Both the position numbers and the translations under genes were made by a program. The notes below the pieces were generated by a model that saw nothing but the letters and a program-made list of their open reading frames with translations, was not told the DNA's origin and ran no database searches. Shown one piece after another: positions 44,251 through 56,300 of a stretch of 64,000 nucleotides of DNA. Source of the DNA: Microcyclospora pomicola (Eukaryota > Ascomycota > Dothideomycetes > Capnodiales); assembly GCA_002786065.1 (NCBI GenBank), contig NHNY01000007.1:310001-374000 (forward strand). Reading direction: 5' to 3'. The number at the start of each line of letters is the position of its first letter. Position 1 is the first letter of the stretch.

Positions 44251-45880
44251 TGCAATACGAGAGAGATTTGTGGAAGGTTTGCAGGATGAGCTGTCGATGT
44301 AGAGGGAACTGTGAATGAAAGGATATTGAGCAATTCATAGAAGTCGTCACCTTCTACCTTATATATCCTGATCCGTTGTCATGGGAGAATGAAATTCAGC
44401 TCACGCCATCTGGCCAACGTCCTACGATCGAGGGAGTGGATTGATTCCGCACAGCTGATCTCATGTTTCCGCCAGGTATGAGTTCTACCAATCGACATCA
44501 TCTAGTGATTCCAAACATTGATCCTGATGATTGGTGTTTGCTGACGAAGCTTGTGGTTTGTCAACCTCCGCTTACAAATGTGGTTTTGAGGCACCAGAAC
44601 GTACGTACGCCAGACTGTACCTCAGGCAGACGTACCTGAGCTCAATATCAGCTACATTGTTATGACACGGGCATAAATGTGTTCAAAGCAAAGTCGATAT
44701 GTGATCAGAGAACTTGACCGAGTCGTATTGTGCTTAACGAATCCTAGTCATAGACGTTGTTCGAGCACATACTGGTTCCATTCTTTTCCTTGATATTGAT
44801 ACAAGCTCCGCATCGCATCATCAACATCAGGTGGCCAGCGATCCTGATTACTGGTGCTACTGGTCACCTGTACGTACTCTAGCACCCAGAGCACACTCGA
44901 GTGAAGTTGATTCCAAGTGAACCTACGATATGTGTATGGACCAATCGGCGTAGCGTGGCTCCTCTCGTCTGTTGCTGTTTTGATGATACCAGTACTCTGG
45001 CGAAGAATGCCAGACTGTCTGGTTTGATTCGTCATATGCTACACGTACTTGCAGTGGTGGAATACCCAAGTGAAGTACCAGACAGCTACTGTCTTCAGTG
45101 GTACACAGCTGAGCATCTCGATGACCCCATGCCGGAAAGCCTCGCCGTCACTTCCATGTAGTCGATGCATGGATGCTCTCAAGGGTCAGTAGCCGACAGG
45201 GGTTCATGCTCGCGGACGCTGCTGCGTTAGAACCAGGAACCGCTAGAATGAACATTTTGGGATACTGATGTGAACAAGACACGAACAATGTGGTCGATGA
45301 AATACATATTATTGCTCACGTCGTCCAGGAGTTTCGCACGATCGCGATCCGTCATCACGAATCGAGAGATCTGATTAGGCTTGGTCGGCCCAAACCGGAA
45401 CGGCGGCTATTGACGAACCATCGTGGGGCAGTTTCTTGATGACCACACTTCCTCCAGGCCGAACGCGGGCAGAAATCAGATCGACGTATTGTGGTGGAAC
45501 TGGATATACAGACGCTGCAAACTCCAAGTAGCAGCACCGTTATGCTTATTGTGTCACACGCTCTTCACAGCGATCGTCGAGAGTGAAGGCGAGAAACTCA
45601 CGATCCTGCAGAACTGCCGTCATAACGACGCTACCAATCGCAAAGCAGCTTTCGACGGCCGCAGCTGTAACGACGACGAGGAAGACTCACAACTCACCGG
45701 GTGACTCCTACTCGGAGACTCTGAAGAAGCGGAGACGCGAGCGAAGTGTATGCCAACCCATATAGGCTGCTGAGCACTTGTGAGCCAGGACAACAAGCAG
45801 TCTACCGCAAACAAGACCGCAGTAACCCCCACCAACAACGGCGACTTAGTTCCAGCGTTCACATTCCACTCAGCACCAGG
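44251..45880. other. Divergent gene-poor region, 1.6 kb
   Basis: It contains the SDR promoter and a pair of similar words (GTACCTCAG at about 44618 and GTACCTGAG at about 44633). A 95-codon minus-strand frame (44748-45035) is noted in findings. Nothing else supported. Confidence 0.45.
44359..44366 (-). promoter_or_regulatory. TATA box of SDR gene
   Basis: TATATAAG on the minus strand about 110 bp upstream of the ATG at 44250. Confidence 0.5.
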
Positions 45881-46477
45881 ATGCCTACCCAACGGCCCTT
45901 CCTGTCCAACTTCCTCGCCGCATTCCGCGCCCACTCGCAGACCCTCCCCGCCAAACCCTCGCCCACCACCGCCGCGGCCGCAGCAGTCAGCTCCGCATCA
46001 ACAATCTGGACGTCCGCCGCAAAACACCCCGTCCCGACCGAGCCAGCAGTCGCCAGCGGTCCACGAACCATCACCACCAAGAGCTACCCCTACCCAGCTC
46101 CAGCACCCACCAGCTCCGGCGTCCCAGACCCTCAACACCAGCTCTCGCACTCCATCTCGCCGACCACCCATCTCCCCTCCTCCCCTCCCAACCCTACAGC
46201 GCCCAAACCACTTTACCCAACCTGCCAAGAAGCCCGCTCGCACTCCCGCCGCCGCGGCAGCGACAGCAGCGCCTCCGACTCCTCCTTCACCTCCCCGTCT
46301 AACGCCGCACAACCACAATCCCCGCAACAGCGCTTCCGCGAGATCCACCGCGGCGACGGCACCTCGTGGTTCATCGGCGGCCGCACCGCCGGCGGCGAGG
46401 AGAAGTACTACAAGCTCAGCATGGTGAAGCGGGAGCGCAGCGCGGATCGGATTTCGGCGGATCGGCTGAGTTTATAA
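45881..46477 (+). CDS. Conserved fungal low-complexity protein of unknown function
   Basis: 198 residues from the ATG at 45881 (MPTQRPFLSNFLAAFRAHSQ). The frame extends upstream to an ATG at 45746, but the internal ATG starts the basic, hydrophobic N-terminus I would expect to be conserved. The middle is Ala/Pro/Ser/Thr-rich and probably disordered. The C-terminus has an Arg/Ser block (SHSRRRGSDSS), then a compact motif (TSWFIGGRTAGGEEKYYKL) and the end RISADRLSL. From memory, short Pezizomycotina proteins end with the same 'IGGRTA.GEE.fykL...RSaDRiSaDrLSL' pattern, all without known function. No membrane segment is seen. Confidence 0.65.
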   Translation: MPTQRPFLSNFLAAFRAHSQTLPAKPSPTTAAAAAVSSASTIWTSAAKHPVPTEPAVASGPRTITTKSYPYPAPAPTSSGVPDPQHQLSHSISPTTHLPSSPPNPTAPKPLYPTCQEARSHSRRRGSDSSASDSSFTSPSNAAQPQSPQQRFREIHRGDGTSWFIGGRTAGGEEKYYKLSMVKRERSADRISADRLSL

Positions 46478-47180
46478 GAATCGTGCTGGAAGAGGAAGAT
46501 GGATGCGGATGAGATGAGATGATGATATGTGTTTGGGCGTGGGGATTACTTTTTACGAATGGCATTTTTGGGAGGTATTGCAGTCTTGTGTTTGCTCAGG
46601 TAGATGCAAAGGGACAAACGAGGCGTTTGACGGGGTTTCGATGAGGCGTTCTCAACAGGGCGCAGGATCAGGGGAGATACTATGCCGGCGCACGGGTTTA
46701 TGGACGGACATGACAGGGTTATATTTAGTTGTCAAAGGACGATTTATTTGCCGTGGGTGGAATTGGAAAGATTGGAGGCTGATGCTACTTGCTTCGAGGA
46801 CATTGCAACATGACTGAGATTGAAGACCGCGAGGAGCGAAAAACTCGCTCACCCAGCAATGCATAGACATCTGGCGGAAATCGGGTATAGCGGTTGCCGA
46901 TATACGATTTGACACTTCTTGATAGTACAGAGCTACGAGTACAGCACAGCGGAGAGCGAGCAAAAGTTCGGTACTCATCCCAGCAGGAAACCCTTCTCTG
47001 ATTCCGCCACCTTTTCCCTGTAACGACACCGCCATCAATGCTTATGCAACGCCCCTCACACAATGATGCCTGTCGGATTACACGCCACCCCAGTAATACC
47101 TCTATAACCATGCATGCGGTGCTGATCGTGTCACTGTCGTAATTCATGCTCTGCCAGCCCTCCTTGGTCGTCCTTGTGTT
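46478..47180. other. Convergent intergenic region
   Basis: 3' flanks of two convergent genes. Minus-strand open frames near 46652-47147 look incidental. No repeat found. Confidence 0.45.
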
Positions 47181-48877
47181 CTACACATGGATACTCGCGA
47201 AGCTGTCCATGTCAGCATTGGTAGCTTCAGCGGACGGGTCGGAAGGTGATGGTGAGAGTGCTTCTTCGTGCGAGTGGTGTGTGGTAAGTGCTGTGGTAGT
47301 GGTGGTGGTGGCGATATCACCGTTCTCACCGTACTCTTCAATACCGGCAGCTTGAGCATGTTTGCCTTTGTTTTCCTTGTACTCCCAGCACATAAACTGC
47401 CAGTTCAGCTCCTTACGCCAACACAGCCCATACCCGAGGCCGACCGGACCGGTGTCGTTGCTAACGCGCTCCGCGGTCAAGCCGCCTGTCTGTGGCATGC
47501 GGTGCTCAAAGATGACCCGACCGACGCGACTATGCACCAGCGCCATGGAGCACATCATGCAAGGTTCGTGGGTAAGGAAGACCTCGAGCTTGAGGCAGAG
47601 ATAGCCGTCAGGTTTGATGTTGTCTGTGGCGTAGTGTTCACGCTCGAGATCGTTGAGGGGAAGATCAAGGAAGAATGCGTCCCGTGCAGCCTCGTCCGCA
47701 TCCAATCCGACGTTGTGGAAGTTGCTTTCCGCTTTAGCTGCAGCCTTGCTAACAGCAGTCGTTGCCACACGCAAACGTTTCCGGCCGACCATACCGAGCG
47801 CGCGCATGGCCGCATGAGCCATGATGTTGCCCTGACAGCCGTCACTGATGGTGTCGGGCGCCTTTTCCGACAGCGACTTGAATCGTGCGTCACCAGCAAT
47901 GGAGATGATCTCGGTCTTGTCGTCCGTCCGCTCGATAATGACGCAGCCGGTACCAACCCCGACACCCTCATCTTTAGTCATGGTTGCGATCTTGTCCGCC
48001 AATTGCATAGCTTGCTCAACCCCGAGGTTACCCTCACTAGGATAGTGAAGTTCATGCTCGGCTTTCTCGATACTTGCTGGATGAGCTCCAAACGGGTTGG
48101 TCTTTCGATAGAACGTGGGCCAGTACTGCTCGGTCCACTCGTCCGCCTGCTTGGGGCTAGTAGGCGAAAGAAGGGGAACAGTCACCTCCTTGATGTGGAG
48201 CGGATAGGCCCAGGAGTCAGCGGACGAGCAGAAGGGCGGGTGCTGCTTCAAGAGGTCATGCAGGTCCTGCTCGCTGATCATCTTGGTGGGGCAGATCAGG
48301 AGGTAGAGGGTCTGAGGGCGCTGCATGTTGCGTGCTCGGTTTGGTGTAGCCCATTCCCAGACGGCGGTGATGGGTGCTTGCATGACCGATGGTGGCGTCA
48401 CCTCCCAGGCTCGAGGGACCGCATACATCTCCTTTGCAGGATCACGCTGACCTAAGACATGAGGGGGGAGGTATTTGGGTTTAGCGAAGCGGCGGAGGTG
48501 TTGAAGATCGACAGCATCCTGACCAGGGATGTTCTCTTTGATGATCCTGTGGTGGTCACATGTGTCAACAGAGGGTGTAGATACAAGCAGGGGACATCGT
48601 ACCTCAGGACAGATTCAGCATGCTTGCTAGGCATTTCAACGGTCCAGACATTGATCGTGTCATTTGCTAGGCGGCACTCCTCTTTGGTCTTGAGGTGGTA
48701 CATCCGACGCGCGAGAGGCCTACGTGCCACGGGATCAGACAACGACAAGTCTTGTATCCCAATCATGGCGTCGGAAGTCGTGGATGAGGTGGGCGTCGAG
48801 ATAGCAGGGCGAGACGATGGTCGCCCAGAGACTGAAGACGATGCCTTCGAGTTGGTGGTGGTGGTCGTGGCTGGCAT
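47181..48877 (-). CDS. TAD3: tRNA-specific adenosine-34 deaminase subunit TAD3 (ADAT3)
   Basis: Structural partner of TAD2 in the deaminase that makes inosine at the wobble position of tRNAs. Exons (minus) are 48603..48877 and 47181..48546, giving 546 residues from this start. The intron joint restores SVLR-IIKENIPGQDAVDLQHLRRF and leads into YLPPHVLGQRD. The deaminase fold is at the C-terminal half: zinc-site His in IMAHAAMRAL and the Cys pair in HEPCMMCSMALVHSRVG. The Glu expected after the His is Ala, as expected for a non-catalytic ADAT3-type subunit. The C-terminus adds a Thr/His/Ser tail ending DMDSFASIHV. The start is uncertain: an in-frame ATG at 48982 would add a hydrophobic stretch. 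Confidence 0.9.
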
Positions 48878-49356
48878 GGTGTTGATGATGTTGCGGAAGA
48901 AGGAGAAGAGAAAGGAAAAGGGTGATGTGAGTGTCTTCCAGCATCTCGCCGCAAAGGCAGCCAGCGTTGTCGTGCTTGCCATCTCGCTTTGTGCCTGGGG
49001 CTTTAGCAAATTCGGGGGGTAAAGAGCGACAAGATGTTGCGACAGATCAAGCAGATCTAGCAAATATTCTTCGATGCTACAAGATTTCCGTCCACGACAT
49101 AGTCAATGTGTTGCCTACAAACGTCAAAGCTCATGTTGACAAGGCATGTATACATCTCCTCTATGACTGTCCTCTGCACTGGAATTATTCCAGGTGAATT
49201 CTGAACTTGAAGTTTGCATGTGAAGACGCGGATGTGCGGGCCGTTGTCCGCCTGCAGATCATCCAGTCGCGCGTCTCTCGGCATGAGAATAGGCGCGTCG
49301 TAGACCTGACAAATATCACCTCTGCTTCATCGCCATTTGAACAGGTGGGAGGCAAG
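48878..49356. other. Bidirectional promoter region TAD3 / ORC5
   Basis: About 480 bp between divergent starts. Part can be read as an N-terminal extension of TAD3 (to 48982 or 49063). An open frame also extends upstream of the ORC5 ATG, but without an ATG. No other feature. Confidence 0.45.
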
Positions 49357-50783
49357 ATGGGAATGGAACGGCTGCCGGAAGAGTTGGTCGTGACGTTGAG
49401 CGACCGCTGGCCGTGTCGAGAGCGAGAGATCCGACATGTTGATGCTTTGCTATCAGTAGGTGGTACCAAACCTCCCAACGACGTCGACGTGGCCACTGAC
49501 GAAAGCAGAACAATCTCCCGTCTCGGCCATCGACCATAGTCGTCTATGGTCCTCATGCCACTGGGAAGAGTAGCGTTCTCAAATCTTACCTTGAATTACA
49601 GCAGTCACCCCATGTGCTCATACAGTGTCGGGAGTGTGTCACTGGTAGGCATCTGCTAGAGCGCACAGCTGCTGCAGTACATGAAGCTGTCCATGGGAAT
49701 GCTGGAGATCGAATCGCACCATTCAGCGGGAGATGCGAAAGTCTCAGTGCTCTCACGGTCCATCTTCAATCGCTGGTGAGGCAACAAGAAAAGTTCGTCC
49801 TGCTGTTTGACGGCATCGACAAGCAACGCGATGCTCCCCCGACCCTGCTACCAGCATTGGCAAGGCTGGGCGAGTTTGTGTCTAATCTGACGGTCATCCT
49901 AATGGTCCAATTCCCATCGCCACGCTTTCTGCATCGCGCTGGAGTCTCTCACATCCATTTTCCGCCATATTCGCGCAGCCAATCGATACACATCTTATCA
50001 CAATCCCCACTGGACATTTTCGTGGCTGCCCTGCCAGATGAGAACTACGACCAAGAAACTCACGAAGAAGATAAAGCCTGGCTTTGGCCACGGTTTTGTG
50101 CTGCAGTATGGGACTCGCTTGCCCAAAATGCTGCCCGCGATCTTCTATCTTATCAGGAGGTATGCCACAAGCTCTGGCCGTCATTCGTGTCGCCCATCAT
50201 CAAAGGCGACTTTGGTACGCGAGACTTCAGTCGTCTGCTTGTGAACCAGCGAAGATTGTTCCAGGATGAGAGCATACTGCTGGACTCGATCGTTCCGCAG
50301 GTCACGTCCACGGTGCCCTCTCACCACCAAACCCACGAGTTACCATACTACGCAAAATGGCTTCTCATCTCCGCTTACCTGGCCTCTTTCAACCCTCCCC
50401 GTATGGATGCCATCTTCTTCATGAAGGCTTCGGAAAAGAAGCGGCGTAAGAAAGGCGGCGGAACCGCCCGTTCGGGTGGCCGTCCAAGTCAAACACGCAA
50501 AGTCTCGAGGCAGCTGCTCGCGCCGTCGGCATTCACGCTCGATCGACTGCTATCCATCCTTCACTCCATCCTCCCGCATGATCTGCGCAGTGCCATCGAC
50601 ATTTCTACGCTGGTCGCGACTCTCACGAGTCTTCGTCTGCTCGTCCGCGGAGGCGGGATTGGCAGCAGTGATCCACTGACCCCAGGTGGAAAGTGGAAGA
50701 TCGGTGTACAGGTCACGTTTGAATATATTCAGTCCCTTGCGAGGAGTCTAGAATTTACGCTGATCGACTACCTTGCGGAGTGA
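49357..50783 (+). CDS. ORC5: Origin recognition complex subunit 5 (ORC5)
   Basis: ATP-binding subunit of ORC, which marks replication origins. Exons 49357..49455 and 49509..50783 (GTAGGT donor, GCAG acceptor, phase 0) give 457 residues. Exon 1 encodes MGMERLPEELVVTLSDRWPCREREIRHVDALL; exon 2 opens NNLPSRPSTIVVYGPHATGKS with Walker A at 47-54. Walker B is KFVLLFDGID. The middle AAA+ lid and a C-terminal winged-helix region follow (YAKWLLISAYLASFNPPRMDAIFF..., then LDRLLSILHSI...LVRGG), ending LEFTLIDYLAE. A Lys/Arg-rich insert (KKRRKKGGG) sits between them. The ATG at 49357 is the first in the frame. Confidence 0.9.
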
Positions 50784-52584
50784 GGGAGGAAGTGCGCAAT
50801 CGTTCATGATCGCGGATATGTGGAAGCCACTCTCAGCTCAAGGTGCTGAAGCACTCAGGTAAGCGGGCCAGAATTGATCCTTCTCCGCAGAAGACTCGAA
50901 GACTCGACAACGCGCCATCCCTGGACGCAAGCAAGCCAACGTCTCTCACACAATATCCCGAGCAATGGCCGTCGTCGCCTGACTTCGACTCACCACTGGA
51001 TACAGGCCCTGGTCGACATTTATCAAGTGTCCTTCGGTCCATCACGCTATGCTGCACATCTTTCGTTCCCAGGCTCTCACACCACTTGTCTCAGCTTCGA
51101 AAAGCCTCTCTAGTAGCTTATTGAGATTTGTCTGGGACAGCAAAGTAGAGGCAGCAATCCATGCGATGAAGGCTCCATTAGGTTTCTTCCAGGGCTCTAG
51201 CCGCTGAATCTTTGACCTTCCGGATCATCGTCATCTTCAGGAGTTGGTCCAGGCGTGTCTTGGTTTGGTCAGGTCAACCCGGCTCAGATAGCTGAGAGAT
51301 TGGCTGGCAATGCAACCAAAGCGCCGAAACAACCAACCATGATTTCCGCGTCCTTCTGAAACCGCGATGAGCACCTGTAATCCTGTCAAACAATTTCACG
51401 GCAGACTCAAATGCGCTGGCCATGAGACGAAAACAGGCGAAGCGCCGAGCATTCTTCGGCCGTTCCAGGCTCAATCCTGCTGTGCCTGCTGGAACCAGCT
51501 TGGCCCGAGTGAAACGCCGGGCCCCCACAACTACTCTACGACGATGGCTGTGATGAAAACTACAAGCATTCACACGATACTGCGTTCGAAACTCACGAGA
51601 AGCAGCTGCAGTGAGGCTGATCCTTATGCCTTCGAGCCATCAAGAACAACGTCTAAATCGAAGATAGGTGGAGATAGAAGAGCATGGCTCAGAACGTGCC
51701 GTGTCGGCGTGTATACCGCGTACATGATGTTTCGGGAATGAAGCAGAGGAGGACAGTGCAAAATCCTCTGGCGCTTACAGAAACACGCTGGTCGGTCCGA
51801 CACTTGAACGGGTGGGAACAGGCTGCTCCGCCGGCGTGTGGAGCTTTCAAGAATTTGCCGTGTCAACCGGCAAAGTGTGGATATGATACGAGAAAGCCTG
51901 AAACACAAGCGGACAAGATGTGGTGAGCGACGGCACACGAAATCGAGGAGGTCTGCAATTTCGCCATTTGAGTGGAGTGGTAGGATTGGAGTGACAAACG
52001 GAGACTGAAATTCCACTGTACTCGTATTCGGGCCTGCGCGGGTCAGAACCTGGCTGAGGAGCCGGAGCGGAATCTAGGTAGCTTGCGCATGCCGAAAACG
52101 TGCATCTTCCATGCCTTGCCCGAGGAGTGGAAACCTCCGGGCAAAGGTTGGAAGGTGAGAAGTGAACCTGTTCGCTGACATATGTACCTGTATCAATGCC
52201 CACTCCACATATTCGCAATTAGCGCTACTTTGGGTTTCCTCAACAGCATCGGCAGGTCCATTCAGGAACGGCTCTCAATCCATATCGGTATGGTATACTG
52301 TAGACAGACATGTATCCATATAGCCATCTTACGGCATACATAACAACGTACCTGGACTCAGATACTCATCGATACGAAGGCTGGGCCGCTGGGCATCTCT
52401 GCACGGTAAGCAAGTCAAATACTTAAGGTAGGTAGGTAGTCAGCGCCAAAACACTCACTTCACCTCAAACACCACTTCACCTGCCGTAATGTCCTCCCTC
52501 AGACGGGATGTTACAAACGCATTGCATCAGGTAGATACCTTACATACCTGTTCCCGCCTGTAATAGCACCCTATGTACAGAAAA

Positions 52585-52632
52585 GCAATTCAGATTTGCC
52601 GCTCCGAAGCAATCCAGATTTGCCGCTCAGCC
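52585..52632. repeat. 24-bp direct repeat, two copies
   Basis: A 20-bp core (gcaattcagatttgccgctc) recurs 24 bp later with one change (gcaatccag...). It is followed by Cys/Gly-like GC-rich low-complexity sequence. Noncoding. Confidence 0.7.
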
Positions 52633-54433
52633 TGCCTGCCCACCTGCAGGAAAACTTCCCGTCCGCCCAGCCAGCCAGCCGGCCGGGTGTTTCGAATCCT
52701 GCACGCTCGCCTATTCTACAAGAACCTAATCGCCACTCCCGAACCGCTTACTCCCCTACTCTCTCTTCTAGAGCTATCCGGCCCGCCCGACAGTAATGTA
52801 AGGTACTAGGTTTGTGACTTACTGCGTCCGAAATTGTTTACCCGATGTGAACGCGTTCCTTGTTGATGTTACCCGCCCATGAATTCTCGAAGATTCCTTC
52901 TAGCGAACGGGCGGCTCGCGTGGATGTTTGGGTTTGATGGGCCGGAGGGGGATGGTTCTTGGGGGTCGAGCATTCGAGGAGGGAATTGTGAAACGTGAAG
53001 GAGTTTTCTCAACATGTAGCCTGTTTTAGCGGCTGATGAGATGCTTGTAGGCTGAAGATCCTATAGCGCTTAGCTAAGGTACCTATGTTCTTACAGCACC
53101 GTTTACCGCATATCAGGAGCTCTAGGCCGTATAGAACAGGATGAAACAGAACTACCTGAGGTAGTAATACTGTTTGAAGCAGTAAGCCAGCCTCCATGGA
53201 AGAAGGCGGTGTCCGTCACACGATTGCTCGCCACATACATCTACCTCCAATTCCAAGCCCATCTACTATACACGAGTGTCGAGATATGTAGGTGACCAAG
53301 GATGGTGACGACTATAGCACGGAGCCTGCGTGAAGCAGCAAACGCTGCATGGGGGACATTTGCCAGGATCAACACAAGGTATCATTTACGCAATCAGCTC
53401 TAGTTTCGATATCAGGTCGTGCAAACGGGAAGACGGCTGTGCGGTGTTCTGCGGTGTTGTCTTGCTCGTGTAGTGCTGCAGTCCTGAGTGGTGAAACAAA
53501 CCCCGGATGACCTACCTGAGAATGAGTGGCACCAGGGTTCGACGTAGGTCTCGCATGATGGTCATGAGAGGTGGTCAAGGCATGACATAGCGGTGTTTGC
53601 TTGACGGTCTCATGGGATCTTCGAGTATGGTCGGGGATGCAAAGACATTCATACAGCCCGGGACAGCACAGGATGAGTAAAGGGTAAGGTATCTATGTCC
53701 GAGCAGCGCGACAGCGGACATAGCGTTGTTGCTGGTTGGAATGCTACTTATACTCTTTTCGAGATCCACATCTACTATAGAGTACAGTGCAATGCACACT
53801 ATTGTGATGAGGAATGCTATACACGGCTTGACGTGGATCTGCAGTATAAGGAATGTCAATATGCAGATACGACACCTATAGAAGCATCGAGTAAAGATGC
53901 ACACGGCACGAGCATCCAGCATCTGAAACCCGCCCGCATCATCATGCCATCATGCTCGTTCGTTAGCACTGCATCTAGAAGGCCATGCTCCACTAATCAC
54001 TGCCATTCTTCCTTGCCATTTTTTCTTTACCTCTTCATGCTCCACAGTTTCTCCATCCATCGTCGGCTCAGCAGTCAGCACGAAACACGGCGACCAAGGG
54101 GAAACGGGAAGGGACCCTGGTCTGCGCTGCGAGAAGGGACGATCGGTGTTACAGTATCCTGACGTGGCGCGTTGGCAGGAGGGGTCATGACAAACTCGAC
54201 TGCTGTGGCACTGCCCAGCCTCAGAATCTGGAAAAATCGTAGGGGTATGGCTGGGTCGGGCGCTTGATGGCGCTGACTGCGAAATGATCGAAATCTGCCT
54301 GGGCTGTCCCTACGTTGGCATCGTCAGAGTAGTGGGTGGTTTACAACAAGTCCACGTTCCTACAGGATCGGTCCAGGAGTTGGCGCCAGCATCCCCCGAC
54401 TCGGCGCTAAGTAGCGGAGATTCAGCGATCGAC

Positions 54434-54501
54434 GCCAACGGCTTACAGTACTGTATGGGGGAAAAGCAAGCCCCACCCACCGTTGGCAGTACTGTACAGT
54501 A
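54434..54501. repeat. Nested palindromes with inverted-repeat arms
   Basis: GCCAACGG (54434-54441) and its inverse CCGTTGGC (54480-54487) flank a 38-bp loop. Just inside the left arm is a perfect 12-bp palindrome TACAGTACTGTA (54444-54455). Just outside the right arm is a second, TACTGTACAGTA (54490-54501). A small foldback-like structure of unknown role. Confidence 0.65.
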
Positions 54502-56300
54502 GTGCGGCAGTGTCCCGGGTCGCGCAAACGACCTGATGAGGCTTATTTGGGGTCCAGGGACGAATCGGAGGCGTCAGGGCGATGCAGGTATGTACTGTGG
54601 GCGTGGGACCCCGGCGCTGGTACAGTAAGCGCCCGAGGGGGGTACCTAGCGTGTGCCTGGATCGTCTGAAACGAGACGCGAGCACCCGACATGTTACATC
54701 GAGCGTGACAACTCGTCGGAGGCGATGGGGAGTATGCTGGACTGTCTGATACAGGGCGGTGTGCGTTGGCCTGCGACACGGGGGTTTGCGAGCGCAAGCA
54801 GCATGTGAAACTGGACTGGATGGGACGGCATGATGAAGCGATCGTGCGAGACCGCGCAGCTGGTATGGATTATCATCATTGTATTGATTGTCTATGGTCG
54901 ACTTGTCTCAGTACAGCTAGATGATGATCTTATTAGACCGAGTACATAACCTCCAACTACCGGGCCAACGGCGTCTATCAATGGCCATCACTTGATGGAC
55001 ACGTGCCCACGTTGCCCAGATGGACTCATCCGACTAAACATCTGTCGAGTCTAGTGCTGGACGACCAGTGGGATCATCATAAGAAGGGTCAAGTATCTCG
55101 TCAAATCATCACACATCGCTCTGAGCTGTCGTCGGGACTCGTCGCAGGTCTGACGAGGTAATCTGCGCTCGACGATGTGTTGGCGGATGGTCCACACGGG
55201 CGACGATGAGACGTGAAGCGCCGTCACACAGGACCATCACACACTCATTCACATACACTGACACACCCAACCTGAACTGCGATGCGAGGTACCTACCGAC
55301 AGTACTTGGGTCAGTGGCTGGACTGTACCTGGCGCGACGCTAGATGCGTGAGGAGAGGATGCGGACGGGGGACATGGTCGATGAACACACCACGCCATAC
55401 GAGAGCTGTGTGTTGCCGCTCGGTGGTGTAGGATGCATATGGTCGAGCAGCAGGGTTGCAGACGTGCAGCTATAGAAGAAGGATAAGGTGTTTGTCGGTC
55501 AGAGATGCAATGGGAAGTATAGGTGAGGTAGGCAAGAATACAATACAGTCCAGTCCAGCCATCGCTCCTCCTGGGGTTTGGCTTCAGGGGACGAAATTGT
55601 GAAACGGCGACGACGACTAGCGGCGAGCCTAACGCCGCTCGTACATCTCCTCTTGCCGCCCCCTGTCACTCGTCCTTCTCCACCACCTCACCTCCATCCT
55701 GTACTGTCCGTCCACCCTTTAAACCTGCGGCTTCACGCTCTCTCTTTTTCCCTCAGCTCGCAGCACCACACGCTCATTATCCCCCTACCGACCTCTGTTC
55801 ACGCGCCCACGGTCGCTCGCCTACTGTCCCTGTTGCTGTCTTCACCCTCTGTGAGGTCCACCTGGTAAGCATGCTATTATACCCCTTCGGCGGCGGCGGC
55901 GCCTAGGTCAAACGCGCGTCCACGACACACTCCTCGTTCCCCACACCGCCGCCCGCCATGCGAGCTGCGCAAGGGCGGACGGATGCATTGTGGTGAACAA
56001 TGCGCGCATGTGCTCGGCAGGAATAAAGAAGCACCGCCGCGCTGCCACTCCAACCGCGTCGTCGCAACAACCACAACACCGCACCCCGCCCGCTCGATCT
56101 GTTGCTCGGGGCGTGCTGGCCTGCTGGCAGGACCACTCCATCCCCGCGACGACCACGCCCGCTGACCTTTGCGACGTCCATAGCATTCAAATATCACACC
56201 AGGATCTGGGATCCCTTTCAAAGCCATCAGCCGAAGAACCTCGACCGAAACACCTACCAAACACCACCGTTGACTCCAACCAACCAACCAATCCTGCAAC

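Larger units (their letters stand above)
50784..56300. other. 5.5 kb gene desert
   Basis: No gene could be supported on either strand; open frames up to ~155 codons (for example 53695-54162 plus) show no family features and have irregular composition. The stretch contains two 24-bp direct repeats (52585), a TACCTGAGGTA palindrome (53153-53163), a cluster of TACAGTACTGTA-type palindromes (54434-54501), many GTACTGT/ACAGTAC words from 54.4 to 55.7 kb, and a C-rich stretch before the PRY1-like gene. No transposase or reverse-transcriptase peptide was recognised. Confidence 0.5.

Noticed and set aside
47268-48455. 395-codon open frame antisense to TAD3
   Set aside because: Mirror frame of a strongly conserved gene in GC-rich DNA; no family motifs; TAD3 motifs are intact on the other strand.
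53695-54162. 155-codon plus-strand frame in the gene desert
   Set aside because: Cys/His/Ser-rich random-looking sequence without motifs; no promoter or conserved block.
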